The position numbers and the translations under genes are program-made. From Erysipelotrichaceae bacterium UBA3379 (GTDB taxonomy: Bacteria > Bacillota_I > Bacilli_A > Erysipelotrichales > Coprobacillaceae), in the NCBI GenBank assembly GCA_002359025.1, contig DEPZ01000001.1, forward strand, positions 1 through 52,880: a stretch of 52,880 bases of DNA, read 5' to 3'. Below, piece after piece: positions 41,988-51,143 of the stretch. A model generated the notes under the pieces. That model worked only from the letters and a program-made list of their open reading frames with translations. It ran no database searches and was not told the DNA's origin. Positions within the stretch are counted from its first letter, which is position 1. Each line of letters opens with the position of its first letter.

Positions 41988-42659
41988 TTACTTGCTATAT
42001 TCCTCACTTTCCTTTGATAGCATTTCAATAGTGCTCTTTAATTCTTCTATATGAGAAACAATATAATCACAATCATATTCTTGAAATTCTTCTCTACTCC
42101 CATAACCAAAGAGAACGCCAATACATGGTATTTCATTTTCATGTGCACCTATAATATCATGTTTACGGTCTCCTACCATAATACAATCATGTGAGTCTAA
42201 GTGTTCTTGTTGTAAACAATATGCTATAACTTCACCTTTCGCATTTCTTGTACCATCTAATTCACTACCATAAATACCTTTAAAATAATGATCCAAATGA
42301 AAATATTGAAGTATTTCTCTAGCAAAAACAACAGGTTTACTTGTACATACATATAGTTCTTTCCCTTGATCTACAAAATCTTTTAACATACTTTCTATAC
42401 CTTGATAGACTTCATTTTCAAATATTCCTTTATCTCTATAGTACTCTCTGTATTTATCTACAGCTTTTAAACTATCTTCATTATTCATATGATAATATTC
42501 TTGAAAAGAATCTACTAAAGGTGGTCCTATAAAAACCTTTAAATCTCCTAAATCTGTTACTTCTATACCAAAAGATTTCAAACTATATTGGACTGATTTT
42601 GTGATACCAAGAAATGGATTTGTGAGTGTTCCATCTAAATCAAATAATATCTTATTCAT
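41988..42659 (-). CDS. HAD hydrolase (phosphoglycolate phosphatase / PpaX-like)
   Basis: The 223-residue protein has motif I LFDLDGTLTNPF, motif II VCTSKP and motif IV CIMVGDRKHDIIGAHEN. The cap domain and FIGPPLVDSFQEYYHM match the Gph/5'-nucleotidase-like branch. The natural substrate is probably a small phosphate ester such as phosphoglycolate or a nucleotide. It is alone between terminators. Confidence 0.9.
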   Translation of the reverse strand: MNKILFDLDGTLTNPFLGITKSVQYSLKSFGIEVTDLGDLKVFIGPPLVDSFQEYYHMNNEDSLKAVDKYREYYRDKGIFENEVYQGIESMLKDFVDQGKELYVCTSKPVVFAREILQYFHLDHYFKGIYGSELDGTRNAKGEVIAYCLQQEHLDSHDCIMVGDRKHDIIGAHENEIPCIGVLFGYGSREEFQEYDCDYIVSHIEELKSTIEMLSKESEEYSK

Positions 42660-42701
42660 AATACACCCCTACTACATTATAACATTTATAAATAAAAAAG
42701 C

Positions 42702-42732
42702 GAAAGAGATGTTTTGGGGAAACATCTCTTTC
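42702..42732 (-). terminator. Terminator of tdk
   Basis: Perfect 13-bp arms GAAAGAGATGTTT and AAACATCTCTTTC with a TGGGG loop; on the minus strand GCTTTTTTA follows. It is about 100 bp past the tdk stop. Confidence 0.85.
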
Positions 42733-42829
42733 TTAGGGATATATGATAGATTTGAGGGGAATCAATACTATCGTATTTGTCTTTCGACACGATTAATATA
42801 AATGAGAAATATGTACTGAAAATGAACTT

Positions 42830-43429
42830 TTAAATATTTTTGAATTTTTTTGGTTTATTTAATATTTCATGACAATGACGACATCTTGGTTCATAATGAT
42901 CTACCGCACCTACAAGTACAATTGGATCTTCAAAAGATGCTGGTTTACCATCTACAAGCCTTTGTGTACGTGTTGCTGGTGCTCCACATTTTGCGCAGAC
43001 AGCAGTTAATTTTGTCACAAATTCAGCGCGTGTTAAAAGTTCAGGTAAAACGCCAAAAGGTTCACCTCTAAAATCTTTATCCAATCCAGCTACCATAACT
43101 CTTAATCCTTTATCTGCAAGATATTCACATACATCTACAATATCTTGATCAAAGAATTGTACTTCATCTATTGCGACAACATCTGTATCTGATTTTATAT
43201 AATTTAAGATATCCTTAGAATTTTCTACAACAATACAAGGAACTCTTGTTCCTGCATGTGATACAATTTCTGTTTCTGAATAACGATTGTCTACTTTAGG
43301 TTTAAATACAATAATTTTCTTTTTTGCAAATGATAATACATTAATACGTCTAATGAGTTCTTCTGTTTTTCCGGCAAACATACAGCCACAAATGACTTCT
43401 AGCCATCCTTCTCTATATTGATTATACAT
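42830..43429 (-). CDS. tdk: Thymidine kinase
   Basis: The 199-residue protein is a type II thymidine kinase. P-loop GCMFAGKTEELIRRI, Walker B VVAIDEVQFF, the lasso region and zinc cysteines (CAKCGAPATRTQRL and CRHCHE) are present. It salvages thymidine to dTMP. Often next to prfA in Firmicutes, but here it stands alone. Confidence 0.97.
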   Translation of the reverse strand: MYNQYREGWLEVICGCMFAGKTEELIRRINVLSFAKKKIIVFKPKVDNRYSETEIVSHAGTRVPCIVVENSKDILNYIKSDTDVVAIDEVQFFDQDIVDVCEYLADKGLRVMVAGLDKDFRGEPFGVLPELLTRAEFVTKLTAVCAKCGAPATRTQRLVDGKPASFEDPIVLVGAVDHYEPRCRHCHEILNKPKKFKNI

Positions 43430-43528
43430 TTTTCATTCCTCCACAAATATCCATTATACAATAAACCTTTTGTCTTTTGTACATATTTCATTCATAATTG
43501 TTCTTTATAATGTGTTCAGGTGATAAAA

Positions 43529-43915
43529 ATGAATTGGCTTAGAAATTTTATGTATGGTAGATATGGTGTGGATCAATTGGGTAATTTTTTATTTATTGCT
43601 TATATTGTTTTATTTGTTTTATCTTTATTTATTCCTTTCTTATCTTTACCAGCTTATGTATTAGTTATTTTTTGTTTGTTTAGAATGTTTTCTAAACAAC
43701 ATTATAAGCGTAGCTTAGAAAATCAATTCTACTTAGAAAAAACAACTGGTATAAGAAAATTCTTTAACCGCCAAAAGAATAGATGGATATATAGAAAAAC
43801 ACATAAATATTTAAAATGTCCTCATTGTCATCAATATTTACGTGTACCTAGAGGAAAAGGTGAAATAACTATTACATGCCCAAAATGTCATAAACAATTT
43901 GATAATCGTACTTGA
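43529..43915 (+). CDS. Small membrane protein with C-terminal zinc ribbon
   Basis: ATG 43529 with AGGTGAT upstream is the likely start (a TTG at 43520 lacks a site). Of 128 residues, about 20-60 form two membrane helices (FLFIAYIVLFVLSLFIPFL and AYVLVIFCLFRMF). A basic loop with NRQKNRWIYRKTHK follows, then a zinc ribbon CPHCHQYLRVPRGKGEITITCPKC. The layout recurs in Firmicute proteins of unknown role. It faces away from tdk and ends in a terminator. Confidence 0.8.
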   Translation: MNWLRNFMYGRYGVDQLGNFLFIAYIVLFVLSLFIPFLSLPAYVLVIFCLFRMFSKQHYKRSLENQFYLEKTTGIRKFFNRQKNRWIYRKTHKYLKCPHCHQYLRVPRGKGEITITCPKCHKQFDNRT

Positions 43916-43939
43916 AAGGCACAGTTGTGTCTTTTTTTT
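43913..43939 (+). terminator. Terminator of the zinc-ribbon gene
   Basis: AAAGGCACA pairs with TGTGTCTTT (one G-T pair), with T8 after it. Confidence 0.75.
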
Positions 43940-43949
43940 GTTATAGAAA

Positions 43950-43971
43950 AAGCTGGAAACTCGTCCAGCTT
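43950..43971 (-). terminator. Terminator of the dnaB operon
   Basis: Arms AAGCTGGA and TCCAGCTT around AACTCG, overlapping the dnaB stop, with TTTTTC on the minus strand. Confidence 0.88.
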
Positions 43972-45340
43972 AAGTTCTTAAATCTTTTGTACTTTGTAAT
44001 GGATTGACCTGTTGATCACTACGAGCAGGATTTGCAAACTTACTGTATTGTTTTAAGAATACAAGTCGTATATCAGCAAGTGCACCATTACGATGTTTTG
44101 CAATAATGATATCTGTTGCCCCTTGTGTTTCTGCTTCCTTGTTTGGATTTTGATAATCTTCACGATGAATAAAAGAAACAATATCGGCATCCTGTTCGAT
44201 AGCTCCTGATTCACGCAAGTCAGATAGAACAGGTCTTTTATTATCACGTTTTTCTACCGAACGTGATAACTGACTCAATGCAATAACTGGCACACGTAAT
44301 TCTCTGGCAATCATTTTTAATTGTCTTGAAATATCAGAAACTTCTTGTTGTCTTGATTCTCTACTATTTGCAGGTCCTGAGATTAACTGTAAATAGTCGA
44401 TAATAATCATCTTTAGTCCATGATCTCTTTGTAATCTACGACATTTTGCTGCAATTTCTCCTACACGAATACCTGGTGTATCATCAATGTATAGATTACA
44501 TTTTGATACTTTGTCAGCCGCAGCATAATAACGTTCATTACTTTCTTTTAAAATAGAACCTGATCTTAGAGATTCTGCTTTTAAACTTCCAGCCGAACAA
44601 ATAATACGTTGAATTAATTGTTCAGCAGGCATTTCTAGTGAAAATACAGCGACTGCTTCGTCTGACTTATATGAAACATTATATGCCACATTAAGAGCAA
44701 AAGCTGTTTTCCCTACAGATGGTCTCGCTGCCAAAATAATTAAATCACCACGTTGAAAACCAGAAGTTAATCTATCTAAATCATAATATCCAGTCTTCAC
44801 TCCAGATATTTCTCCATCTTGTTTTTGCAACATAATCAATCGATCCGTAACGCTTTGAATAACTGATTTAACATCTTTAAATTCACCGGCATTACGATCT
44901 CTTGTTACATTTAAGAAATTCTTTTCTGCTTCACCTATAAAATCATTGATATTATCTATTTCACCATATGCATTTTCTATGATTTGAGTAGATTGTTGAA
45001 TTAATTTTCTAAGTAAAGACTTTTCATTTAATATCTTTAAATAATGATGACTATGAGCAGTCGTTGGAACAGATTCACTTAATTGTAATAAGTATTCTAC
45101 TCCACCAATCTTATCTAATGATTTTTTATCCATAAGATAAGATGTCAAAGTCGTTACGTCCACTGGATTATTCTGACTATCTATTGCTTTCATAGCTTCA
45201 AAGAGAATACGATGGCCTTCAAGATAGAAATCGTCCGGTGTAGCTAAACTTAAAATCTCATTGCATGCATCTTTAGATATCAACATTGATCCAAGCAATG
45301 ATCTTTCTGCTTCTATGTCATGTGGATATTCCCTTGCCAT
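43970..45340 (-). CDS. dnaB: Replicative DNA helicase
   Basis: The 456-residue protein is full length. N-terminal domain IEAERSLLGSMLI; RecA-like ATPase with Walker A ARPSVGKTAFALN, Walker B MIIIDYLQLI and the GAIEQDADIVSFIHRED region with SRQLKMIARELRVPV. It unwinds DNA at the fork as a hexamer. It is last in the DUF2232 - gdpP - rplI - dnaB operon, an order usual near the replication origin of Firmicutes. Confidence 0.97.
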   Translation of the reverse strand: MAREYPHDIEAERSLLGSMLISKDACNEILSLATPDDFYLEGHRILFEAMKAIDSQNNPVDVTTLTSYLMDKKSLDKIGGVEYLLQLSESVPTTAHSHHYLKILNEKSLLRKLIQQSTQIIENAYGEIDNINDFIGEAEKNFLNVTRDRNAGEFKDVKSVIQSVTDRLIMLQKQDGEISGVKTGYYDLDRLTSGFQRGDLIILAARPSVGKTAFALNVAYNVSYKSDEAVAVFSLEMPAEQLIQRIICSAGSLKAESLRSGSILKESNERYYAAADKVSKCNLYIDDTPGIRVGEIAAKCRRLQRDHGLKMIIIDYLQLISGPANSRESRQQEVSDISRQLKMIARELRVPVIALSQLSRSVEKRDNKRPVLSDLRESGAIEQDADIVSFIHREDYQNPNKEAETQGATDIIIAKHRNGALADIRLVFLKQYSKFANPARSDQQVNPLQSTKDLRT

Positions 45341-45351
45341 CTTATTCCTCC

Positions 45352-45798
45352 TTATTTTTCATGTAAATGAACTTTAATAGTTGCAATAACTCCTTTATAT
45401 AATTCAATATTTAATTTTGTATAACCTAATGCTTGAATTGGATGTGCATTAATAAACTTTCTTTTATCTATTTTAATTCCATGTTTTTTCATTAATTCTT
45501 CTGCAATATTTTTTGTAGAAACACTTCCAAATGTTCTTCCATCTTTACCAGAAGAAATAGGGAATTCTAAAGTAATAGACTCAATTGTTTCTTTAAGTTT
45601 TTCTGCTTCTTTTTTCTTTTCTAATTCTAATAATCTTTGTTCTTCTTTTTCCTTAGCAACCATTTGTTTTCCATGTTCAGTTGCAAGAATAGCTAAATTA
45701 TTCTTAATTAAAAAGTTTTGTCCATATCCATCAGCAACCTTTACAATATCCCCTTTCTTTCCTACTTTCTTTACATCTTGCAATAAAATTACTTTCAT
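45352..45798 (-). CDS. rplI: 50S ribosomal protein L9
   Basis: The 148-residue protein has the N-terminal 23S-binding domain MKVILLQDVKKVGKKGDIVKVADGYGQNFLI, a long central helix rich in Lys/Glu and a C-terminal domain with TFGSVSTKNIAEEL. It overlaps the gdpP stop by 4 nt and lies 11 bp before dnaB. Confidence 0.98.
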   Translation of the reverse strand: MKVILLQDVKKVGKKGDIVKVADGYGQNFLIKNNLAILATEHGKQMVAKEKEEQRLLELEKKKEAEKLKETIESITLEFPISSGKDGRTFGSVSTKNIAEELMKKHGIKIDKRKFINAHPIQALGYTKLNIELYKGVIATIKVHLHEK

Positions 45799-47759
45799 CC
45801 TATTTCACCTCTATCATCTAAATATTCACTAATCTTTTCTTCCAATAGAAGTCTTACATCTTCTATTGTTTGATTTTCAAACTGAGCAGCAGCCATACTA
45901 AAATGTCCACCACCACCCATACTTTCCATAATCATTTGAACATTAATATCCTTTGCACTTCTTGCACTTAAAGCAATCATATTCTTAGAAATACGACCAA
46001 TCGTAAAAACTGCTTTAATGCCACTCACTTCTAGTAGTGAGTTCCCTGCTTTGGCTAGCATTGTTCTTGTATATTCTTCTTGTTCATCACCACAAGCAAT
46101 CAATATATGATTATTATATTGATATGCACTTTGTGTTATAGAAAGCTTTTGTAATGTTTCTTCATATGAATCTTGTAAAAATTCATATGCCTGTATCATA
46201 CTTGCTTGTAATTCTTTTAAATATGCCGCAGATTGGAAAGTACGAACACCCACTCTTTGTCTAAAGTAATTGGTATCCACTAACATACCTGCATACATAA
46301 TTGTTGCATCTAATTCATTAATCTTCAAGTCTATATGTTGATATTCACATAACTCTACTATTAACTCTACGGTACTAGAAGCTCCTGGTTCTAAGTATGT
46401 CAATGTTGGTGCCACAATGAACTCTTCGCCTCTACGATGATGATCAATAACAACTTTTGTTCTAATACGGTCTAACAATGCACTAGATATTGCTAGACTT
46501 GGTTTATGATTATCTACAACTATCAATAGTGTATTCTTATCAACATGTTCTAATGCTTCTGCAGCAGTAATAATGAGATTCTTATACTTTGGCATAGATT
46601 TTACCATCACTGCAACATCTTTTGTCTTTTGTTCTATAGAATCAAAATCCAAAATAATTCTTGTTTTCTTACCATAAGTCTGAGCAATCTTGGCAACTCC
46701 AATCGAAGCTCCAAAAGAATCTAAATCAGAATTTTTATGCCCCATAATATAAACTTGACTTGAGTTTTTAATCAAACCAGCAAGTGATTGCGCTATAATT
46801 CTTGCACGAACCTTACTACTCTTTTCAAAAGTATCTGTATTACCACCAAAGAATTTAACATTTTCATCTCCTGATTTAACAGCTACCTGATCTCCACCAC
46901 GCGAATAAGTTAAATTCAATGCAGCAGAAGCCATCTCATCTAATTCTCTTAATACTCTAGAGTCTCTTCCTATACCAATACTTAATGTCATTACTTCTTC
47001 TAATTCTTTAGACATTTCTTTAAATGTATCTAGTATAGCAAATTTGTTTTCTACTTGTTTACGATAAATTCTTTCATTAAAGAAAGCCAAATATCCTCCT
47101 GATTTAAATCTACGAATAATCATCCCATTAGAATAGGCCCAATCAACAATCACTTGACGTGATTTAGATTGAATAAGTGCCATTTTAGGTTCATCTGCAT
47201 TTTCTAATGTTTCTTCATAGTTATCGATTGTAATATAAGCCATACAGACTTGTTGATCTGCATAATCTTGTTGTAAAGATAGAAACTGAGTGACATCTTT
47301 TAAATAAATAAGTTTTGTTTCTTTACTATTATAAGCTTCAAATTTTCGTCCTTTGATATCTATGACTTTGACATCTTCATCATCAAATAAAGATATTAAA
47401 TGAGGTTGCCACTCTAATAATTTAACACCTATAATATTAATATTTAATTCTTTAAACAAATCACTTGTCCATGTAATATTTCTATTTTCATCATATTGAA
47501 TCAAACCAATACCACCAAATAAAAATGCATTCTTTGCATCTGTATCCAATACCGCAGCAACACTTGTATTATTGGTTTCTATTAAATATGCTAAATAAGC
47601 TAACAACACACATAGAATAATATTCTTTATAAAAGCATAAATAGACAAAATAAACAATAAAGAAGTATTAAATAGAAGATACAAACCAAATAATAAAGTA
47701 CATTCCCCAAACAATAAAGCGACTATTATATTTCTCATTTGAACAGCTTTCTTTATCAT
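45795..47759 (-). CDS. gdpP: Cyclic-di-AMP phosphodiesterase GdpP
   Basis: ATG 47759 has GGAGG eight bases upstream; a GTG at 47768 overlaps the ribosome site. Two membrane helices (about 10-50) are followed by a degenerate PAS domain, a degenerate GGDEF domain (GIGRDSRVLRELDEMA region), and a DHH domain with IMGHKNSDLDSFGASIG and VIDHHRR, then DHHA1 with GGGHFSMAAAQ. It hydrolyses c-di-AMP and so affects cell-wall, potassium and beta-lactam responses. 654 residues, typical length. Operon with DUF2232 upstream and rplI downstream. Confidence 0.96.
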   Translation of the reverse strand: MIKKAVQMRNIIVALLFGECTLLFGLYLLFNTSLLFILSIYAFIKNIILCVLLAYLAYLIETNNTSVAAVLDTDAKNAFLFGGIGLIQYDENRNITWTSDLFKELNINIIGVKLLEWQPHLISLFDDEDVKVIDIKGRKFEAYNSKETKLIYLKDVTQFLSLQQDYADQQVCMAYITIDNYEETLENADEPKMALIQSKSRQVIVDWAYSNGMIIRRFKSGGYLAFFNERIYRKQVENKFAILDTFKEMSKELEEVMTLSIGIGRDSRVLRELDEMASAALNLTYSRGGDQVAVKSGDENVKFFGGNTDTFEKSSKVRARIIAQSLAGLIKNSSQVYIMGHKNSDLDSFGASIGVAKIAQTYGKKTRIILDFDSIEQKTKDVAVMVKSMPKYKNLIITAAEALEHVDKNTLLIVVDNHKPSLAISSALLDRIRTKVVIDHHRRGEEFIVAPTLTYLEPGASSTVELIVELCEYQHIDLKINELDATIMYAGMLVDTNYFRQRVGVRTFQSAAYLKELQASMIQAYEFLQDSYEETLQKLSITQSAYQYNNHILIACGDEQEEYTRTMLAKAGNSLLEVSGIKAVFTIGRISKNMIALSARSAKDINVQMIMESMGGGGHFSMAAAQFENQTIEDVRLLLEEKISEYLDDRGEIG

Positions 47760-47771
47760 AACATGCACCTC

Positions 47772-48671
47772 CTAAATATCTTTATTATACAATATATTCC
47801 TTCTTAAATCACTAAATATATCAAGTATTCCACTCGCCACATATAACACAGAATTCACAACCGGAATGAATACACCTATAAATACTAATATCATCAGCTT
47901 GTTTTTCTTCTTTAGTATACACAACCAACATAAAAATGCAAATCCTTGTACAGCTAATGTCAACATACTTAACAAATAAATATAATCAATCCATATACTA
48001 CTGATATAACGACTTAAAAAATAAGAACCAAACATACTTATAATCAATATCCAACCTACATTTTTAGATATATGCAATAAGGCAATATGAAAAACTCCTG
48101 GAAATTCTATTTTTAATCTTTTGAGAACAATCTGACATAACATCATAATAATATACATCTCTAATGCTGAGAGAATGATCATAAGTAATGGGAACAATGA
48201 CATAAATGTCTGAATAGTTATTTGTTGGTGAATTGCTGGATAAATTGTTTCTACCATAGAATATATTTCTTGCATTTCTTGATATAAATCTATTTGTAGT
48301 AAACCAGCAAAAACTTGATAAATCAATATATTTTTCAATAATGATGCAAGAAATGTCACGACAACCATTATTGATTGTTTGGCTTTTCTTTTCAAAGCTT
48401 CTGCTATAAAGAGACCTATAATACATGATGAAAACGCAGAAATAATGAAAAATGGTAATCCCACTAATCCTATGACAATCAATGAAACAATACATACAAT
48501 GATATTATCTTTTAAACCATATTGATATCCATACCATACAATAGGTATAGTCATGACATAACAAATCAATATATCAAATAAACTTCCTGTATAAGTATTG
48601 AATAAAGATAATGCTCCAAACATCGAAGCAATCATAGCACCTTGTACTAACTTTCTTGTTTGATTATTCAT
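47772..48671 (-). CDS. DUF2232 membrane protein (YybS-like)
   Basis: The 299-residue protein has about seven or eight membrane helices. KLVQGAMIASMFGALSLFNTYTG, ending with VNSVLYVASGILDIFSDLRR, fits the YybS/DUF2232 family. It is upstream of gdpP as in Bacillus (yybS-gdpP-rplI). The fold resembles S-components of ECF transporters; no substrate is known. Confidence 0.85.
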   Translation of the reverse strand: MNNQTRKLVQGAMIASMFGALSLFNTYTGSLFDILICYVMTIPIVWYGYQYGLKDNIIVCIVSLIVIGLVGLPFFIISAFSSCIIGLFIAEALKRKAKQSIMVVVTFLASLLKNILIYQVFAGLLQIDLYQEMQEIYSMVETIYPAIHQQITIQTFMSLFPLLMIILSALEMYIIMMLCQIVLKRLKIEFPGVFHIALLHISKNVGWILIISMFGSYFLSRYISSIWIDYIYLLSMLTLAVQGFAFLCWLCILKKKNKLMILVFIGVFIPVVNSVLYVASGILDIFSDLRRNILYNKDI

Positions 48672-48704
48672 AATGATCCCCTTTTTTCATATTATACAAT
48701 ATTT

Positions 48705-49619
48705 TTAATCATTTTCAATTGTCTTATCATACTGCTCCATTGCTTGTTTTGTGATGATTTCATCATCACATTTTCCACAATCACTACAACCATTACAAAT
48801 CAATCTAGAGCCACATTGTTTACAATGTTCTCTATAGTGAGGTGTATACCATTCTTGAAATAAAGAATAAGATTCTAAATTATAATCTATTGGTTTCCCT
48901 TTATGTTGTAGTCTAGAAAGATAAGCGAGTTTAGCTTGTTGTCTTTTAGAAGGAATATGATATGTTCTTCCATCTTTGACATAATAAGAACCTGTTTCTA
49001 TAAAACAAAAAAGAATATCATAGTATTTTGCTTGTTTATATAAGCTAACAATCCAATCATGGTGGCATGGTCGTGTTCCACCATAATTTTCACCACCTAC
49101 GACAACTTGTTCTATTTGAGAAGTTGCTAAATACTTTGATATATCTATTTTACCAATTAATGGTGCACACATAATGCCTTTATGTTTTGCTGGAGTTTCT
49201 AATAAGATAGGTATTCTTTCATCAGCTCTAGCTTGATTTTCACAGGTTACATTTAAAATTACATTTTCATAACCTTCATTCCAATCTTTAGGTAAGCATT
49301 GTTGTAAACGAGATGCACGTTTGGTTAATATATAGAATTTCACATCACTTCTTTTTCGAATGATTGACCAGACTTCATCTCTCCATGCATCTGCTTCTTC
49401 CAAGCAAAAATCAGAAGTCATGCATACACGAATCATTTCACCACTTTTTACTTTATATTCGTTGTTTTTATCTTTACTTAAAGGATAATCAAAGTTTTGG
49501 GTTTTATATATAGATGCACCATCTTTATCATACATCTGATCCATATAATACATATAACAATTTTGACATCCTTCACTGATTTTATAACATCCATGCCAAG
49601 GATTCCATATATCATGCAT
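48705..49619 (-). CDS. DUF5131 (phage Gp37/Gp68-like) radical-SAM-related protein
   Basis: The 304-residue protein opens IWNPWHGCYKISEGCQNCYM, the Cys-rich signature of this family (C-x6-C-x2-C), and continues with VCMTSDFCLEEADAWR, YILTKRASRL and VVVGGENYGG. The C-terminus adds a cysteine cluster, CKQCGSRLICNGCSDCGKC, not part of the standard domain; it may bind zinc or an Fe-S cluster. The family is often phage-borne and of unknown function, though the cysteine pattern suggests a radical SAM-type cluster. The start overlaps no neighbour. Confidence 0.82.
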   Translation of the reverse strand: MHDIWNPWHGCYKISEGCQNCYMYYMDQMYDKDGASIYKTQNFDYPLSKDKNNEYKVKSGEMIRVCMTSDFCLEEADAWRDEVWSIIRKRSDVKFYILTKRASRLQQCLPKDWNEGYENVILNVTCENQARADERIPILLETPAKHKGIMCAPLIGKIDISKYLATSQIEQVVVGGENYGGTRPCHHDWIVSLYKQAKYYDILFCFIETGSYYVKDGRTYHIPSKRQQAKLAYLSRLQHKGKPIDYNLESYSLFQEWYTPHYREHCKQCGSRLICNGCSDCGKCDDEIITKQAMEQYDKTIEND

Positions 49620-49791
49620 ACAACCACTTCCTTACATACAGTATACTTGACAAAAAGAAGGACATCAACTCTAAATAAATAATATAATCTTTTAGAAAAA
49701 GGGTGACTTATGAAGATATTATTGATAAAATGAGCCAAGAAATAGTTAAGTTATATGTATTAAATAAGTAAAGAATGAAAAGGTGGTTGTA

Positions 49792-50532
49792 GTGAAAGTA
49801 TTAGCAAGTGATTTTGATGGCACTCTCTTTTTTCATGATAAAGGTTTCAAAGAAGAAGATATAGAAAAGATTAAAGAGTTTCAACAGAAGGGTCATTTAT
49901 TTGGTATATGTTCTGGAAGAAGTTTAAAAGGTATTCAAGTTCAAATAGATCCTCGTATTCAATTAGATTTCTATATTATAAGTTCTGGTGCACAAATACT
50001 AGATAAAGATTTGAATATGATTTCTCAACATATTATTGATAAAAATGTTGTGATAAAGATTATATCTTTTATTCATGAAAAGATGGCTATTGATATAGAA
50101 GGAGTACATCACAGATTTAGTCTCAATAGAGATCATCCAAGAATAGATGATGATATTCTACTTTCTTCTATTGAAGAATTAAAAGAAGATGTTATTTCTT
50201 TTTCGCTCCATTTATCTAGTGAAAAAGAAGCTAAAAAATATACTGACTGGCTTAATGGATTTAAAGACATTCATGCATTTCAAAATAAAAAAGATATAGA
50301 TATCACAAAAACTGGTATATCAAAAGGAACTGGTATACAAGAAATAAAAAAATATTATCATATAGAAGATCATTGTTTTGCTGGAATTGGCGATGCTTTA
50401 AATGATTTACCAATGCTTCAAAGTGTTGATATTCCTTATACTTTTGAAGATAGTAGTGATGATGTTAAAAAATATTCTAAATATATTGTATCTAGTGTAG
50501 CCAAATGCTTAGAACATCTAGAAAGTTTATAA
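49792..50532 (+). CDS. Cof-type HAD hydrolase
   Basis: GTG start at 49792, with AGGTGG five bases upstream; a more distal GTG (49783) overlaps that site. The 246-residue protein has motif I LASDFDGTLFF, motif II GICSGRSL, Lys in ISKGTGIQEI and motif IV FAGIGDALNDLPMLQ, as in the Cof/YkrA type IIB HADs. It probably acts on sugar phosphates or FMN-like phosphates. Confidence 0.9.
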   Translation: MKVLASDFDGTLFFHDKGFKEEDIEKIKEFQQKGHLFGICSGRSLKGIQVQIDPRIQLDFYIISSGAQILDKDLNMISQHIIDKNVVIKIISFIHEKMAIDIEGVHHRFSLNRDHPRIDDDILLSSIEELKEDVISFSLHLSSEKEAKKYTDWLNGFKDIHAFQNKKDIDITKTGISKGTGIQEIKKYYHIEDHCFAGIGDALNDLPMLQSVDIPYTFEDSSDDVKKYSKYIVSSVAKCLEHLESL

Positions 50533-50556
50533 GAGAAGCAAATGCTTCTCTTATTT
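50531..50556. terminator. Bidirectional terminator between the Cof-type HAD and PAS genes
   Basis: Perfect 9-bp arms AAGAGAAGC (50531-50539) and GCTTCTCTT (50544-50552) with a loop of AAAT. It ends two convergent genes. Confidence 0.85.
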
Positions 50557-50934
50557 CATTCTCTTCCAATATTGACCAACTGGTTCTTCTGGATGTTCTT
50601 GATTCCAAGGAACTTCATGTCTTTCAAAATAACCTATTACATGTCCCTGAAAATCACGTACAGGTACGAAGAACTCTCTTTCTCCATGTTTTGTATTCAA
50701 TGTTTCAAACATTTCATTTTCACCTTCATCAGCTCTTTTTAAAAACTCTTCTATCTTTGATTTTGAGTTTTCATTATGACAATTAAAGATGCTTCTTCCA
50801 ACTTGTACTCTTTCACCATATCTCTCTATAGCTGCTTGATTCATATAACGTACAATATGATTTCTATCAACAAATACAACTTCATAAACATATGCATCCA
50901 ATATACCTTTTAATACTTCTACTGTTATGTCCAT
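50551..50934 (-). CDS. Stand-alone PAS-domain protein (DUF438-PAS-like)
   Basis: ATG 50934 has GAGGAAAG upstream; the 32-residue extension lacks a site. Of 127 residues, most form one PAS domain: LDAYVYEVVFVDRNHIVRYMNQAAIERYG then QVGRSIFNCHNENSKSKIEEFL and REFFVPVRDFQGHVIGYFERHE. This matches the PAS domain found at the end of DUF438 proteins. The CHNENS segment may hold a ligand such as haem. The tail ends EEPVGQYWKRMK. No output domain is present. Confidence 0.8.
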   Translation of the reverse strand: MDITVEVLKGILDAYVYEVVFVDRNHIVRYMNQAAIERYGERVQVGRSIFNCHNENSKSKIEEFLKRADEGENEMFETLNTKHGEREFFVPVRDFQGHVIGYFERHEVPWNQEHPEEPVGQYWKRMK

Positions 50935-51097
50935 TTTTCTTTCCTCACTTTTTATATTCTCTTTTATTATACAAATAAATATCTTCATTGACAATTTTAA
51001 TATGTCTTTATATAAAAACATTTTAAACATAATTATTTCTATACAAATATGCTACAAATCTGAAGTATATTTCTGCTACTATTCTATTTATACACTG

Positions 51098-51134
51098 AAA
51101 GAGTTACTTTCTTATATTTAGAAAATAACTCTTT
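51098..51134 (-). terminator. Terminator of the lipoprotein gene
   Basis: AAAGAGTTA (51098-51106) pairs with TAACTCTTT (51126-51134), with inner TTTC/GAAA. It lies ten bases past the stop. Confidence 0.82.
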
Positions 51135-51143
51135 TTAAATGAT

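Noticed and set aside
42733..42829. Possible small RNA between two hairpins downstream of tdk
   Set aside because: No promoter or paired structure was seen apart from the tdk terminator.
48064..48495. 143-codon frame on the same strand inside the DUF2232 gene
   Set aside because: Frame shadow; Tyr/Ser/Arg-rich and not protein-like.
49703..49771. 22-codon GTG frame (MTYEDIIDKMSQEIVKLYVLNK) before the Cof-type HAD gene
   Set aside because: Weak ribosome site, no signal or helix pattern, and it is probably a remnant or chance frame.
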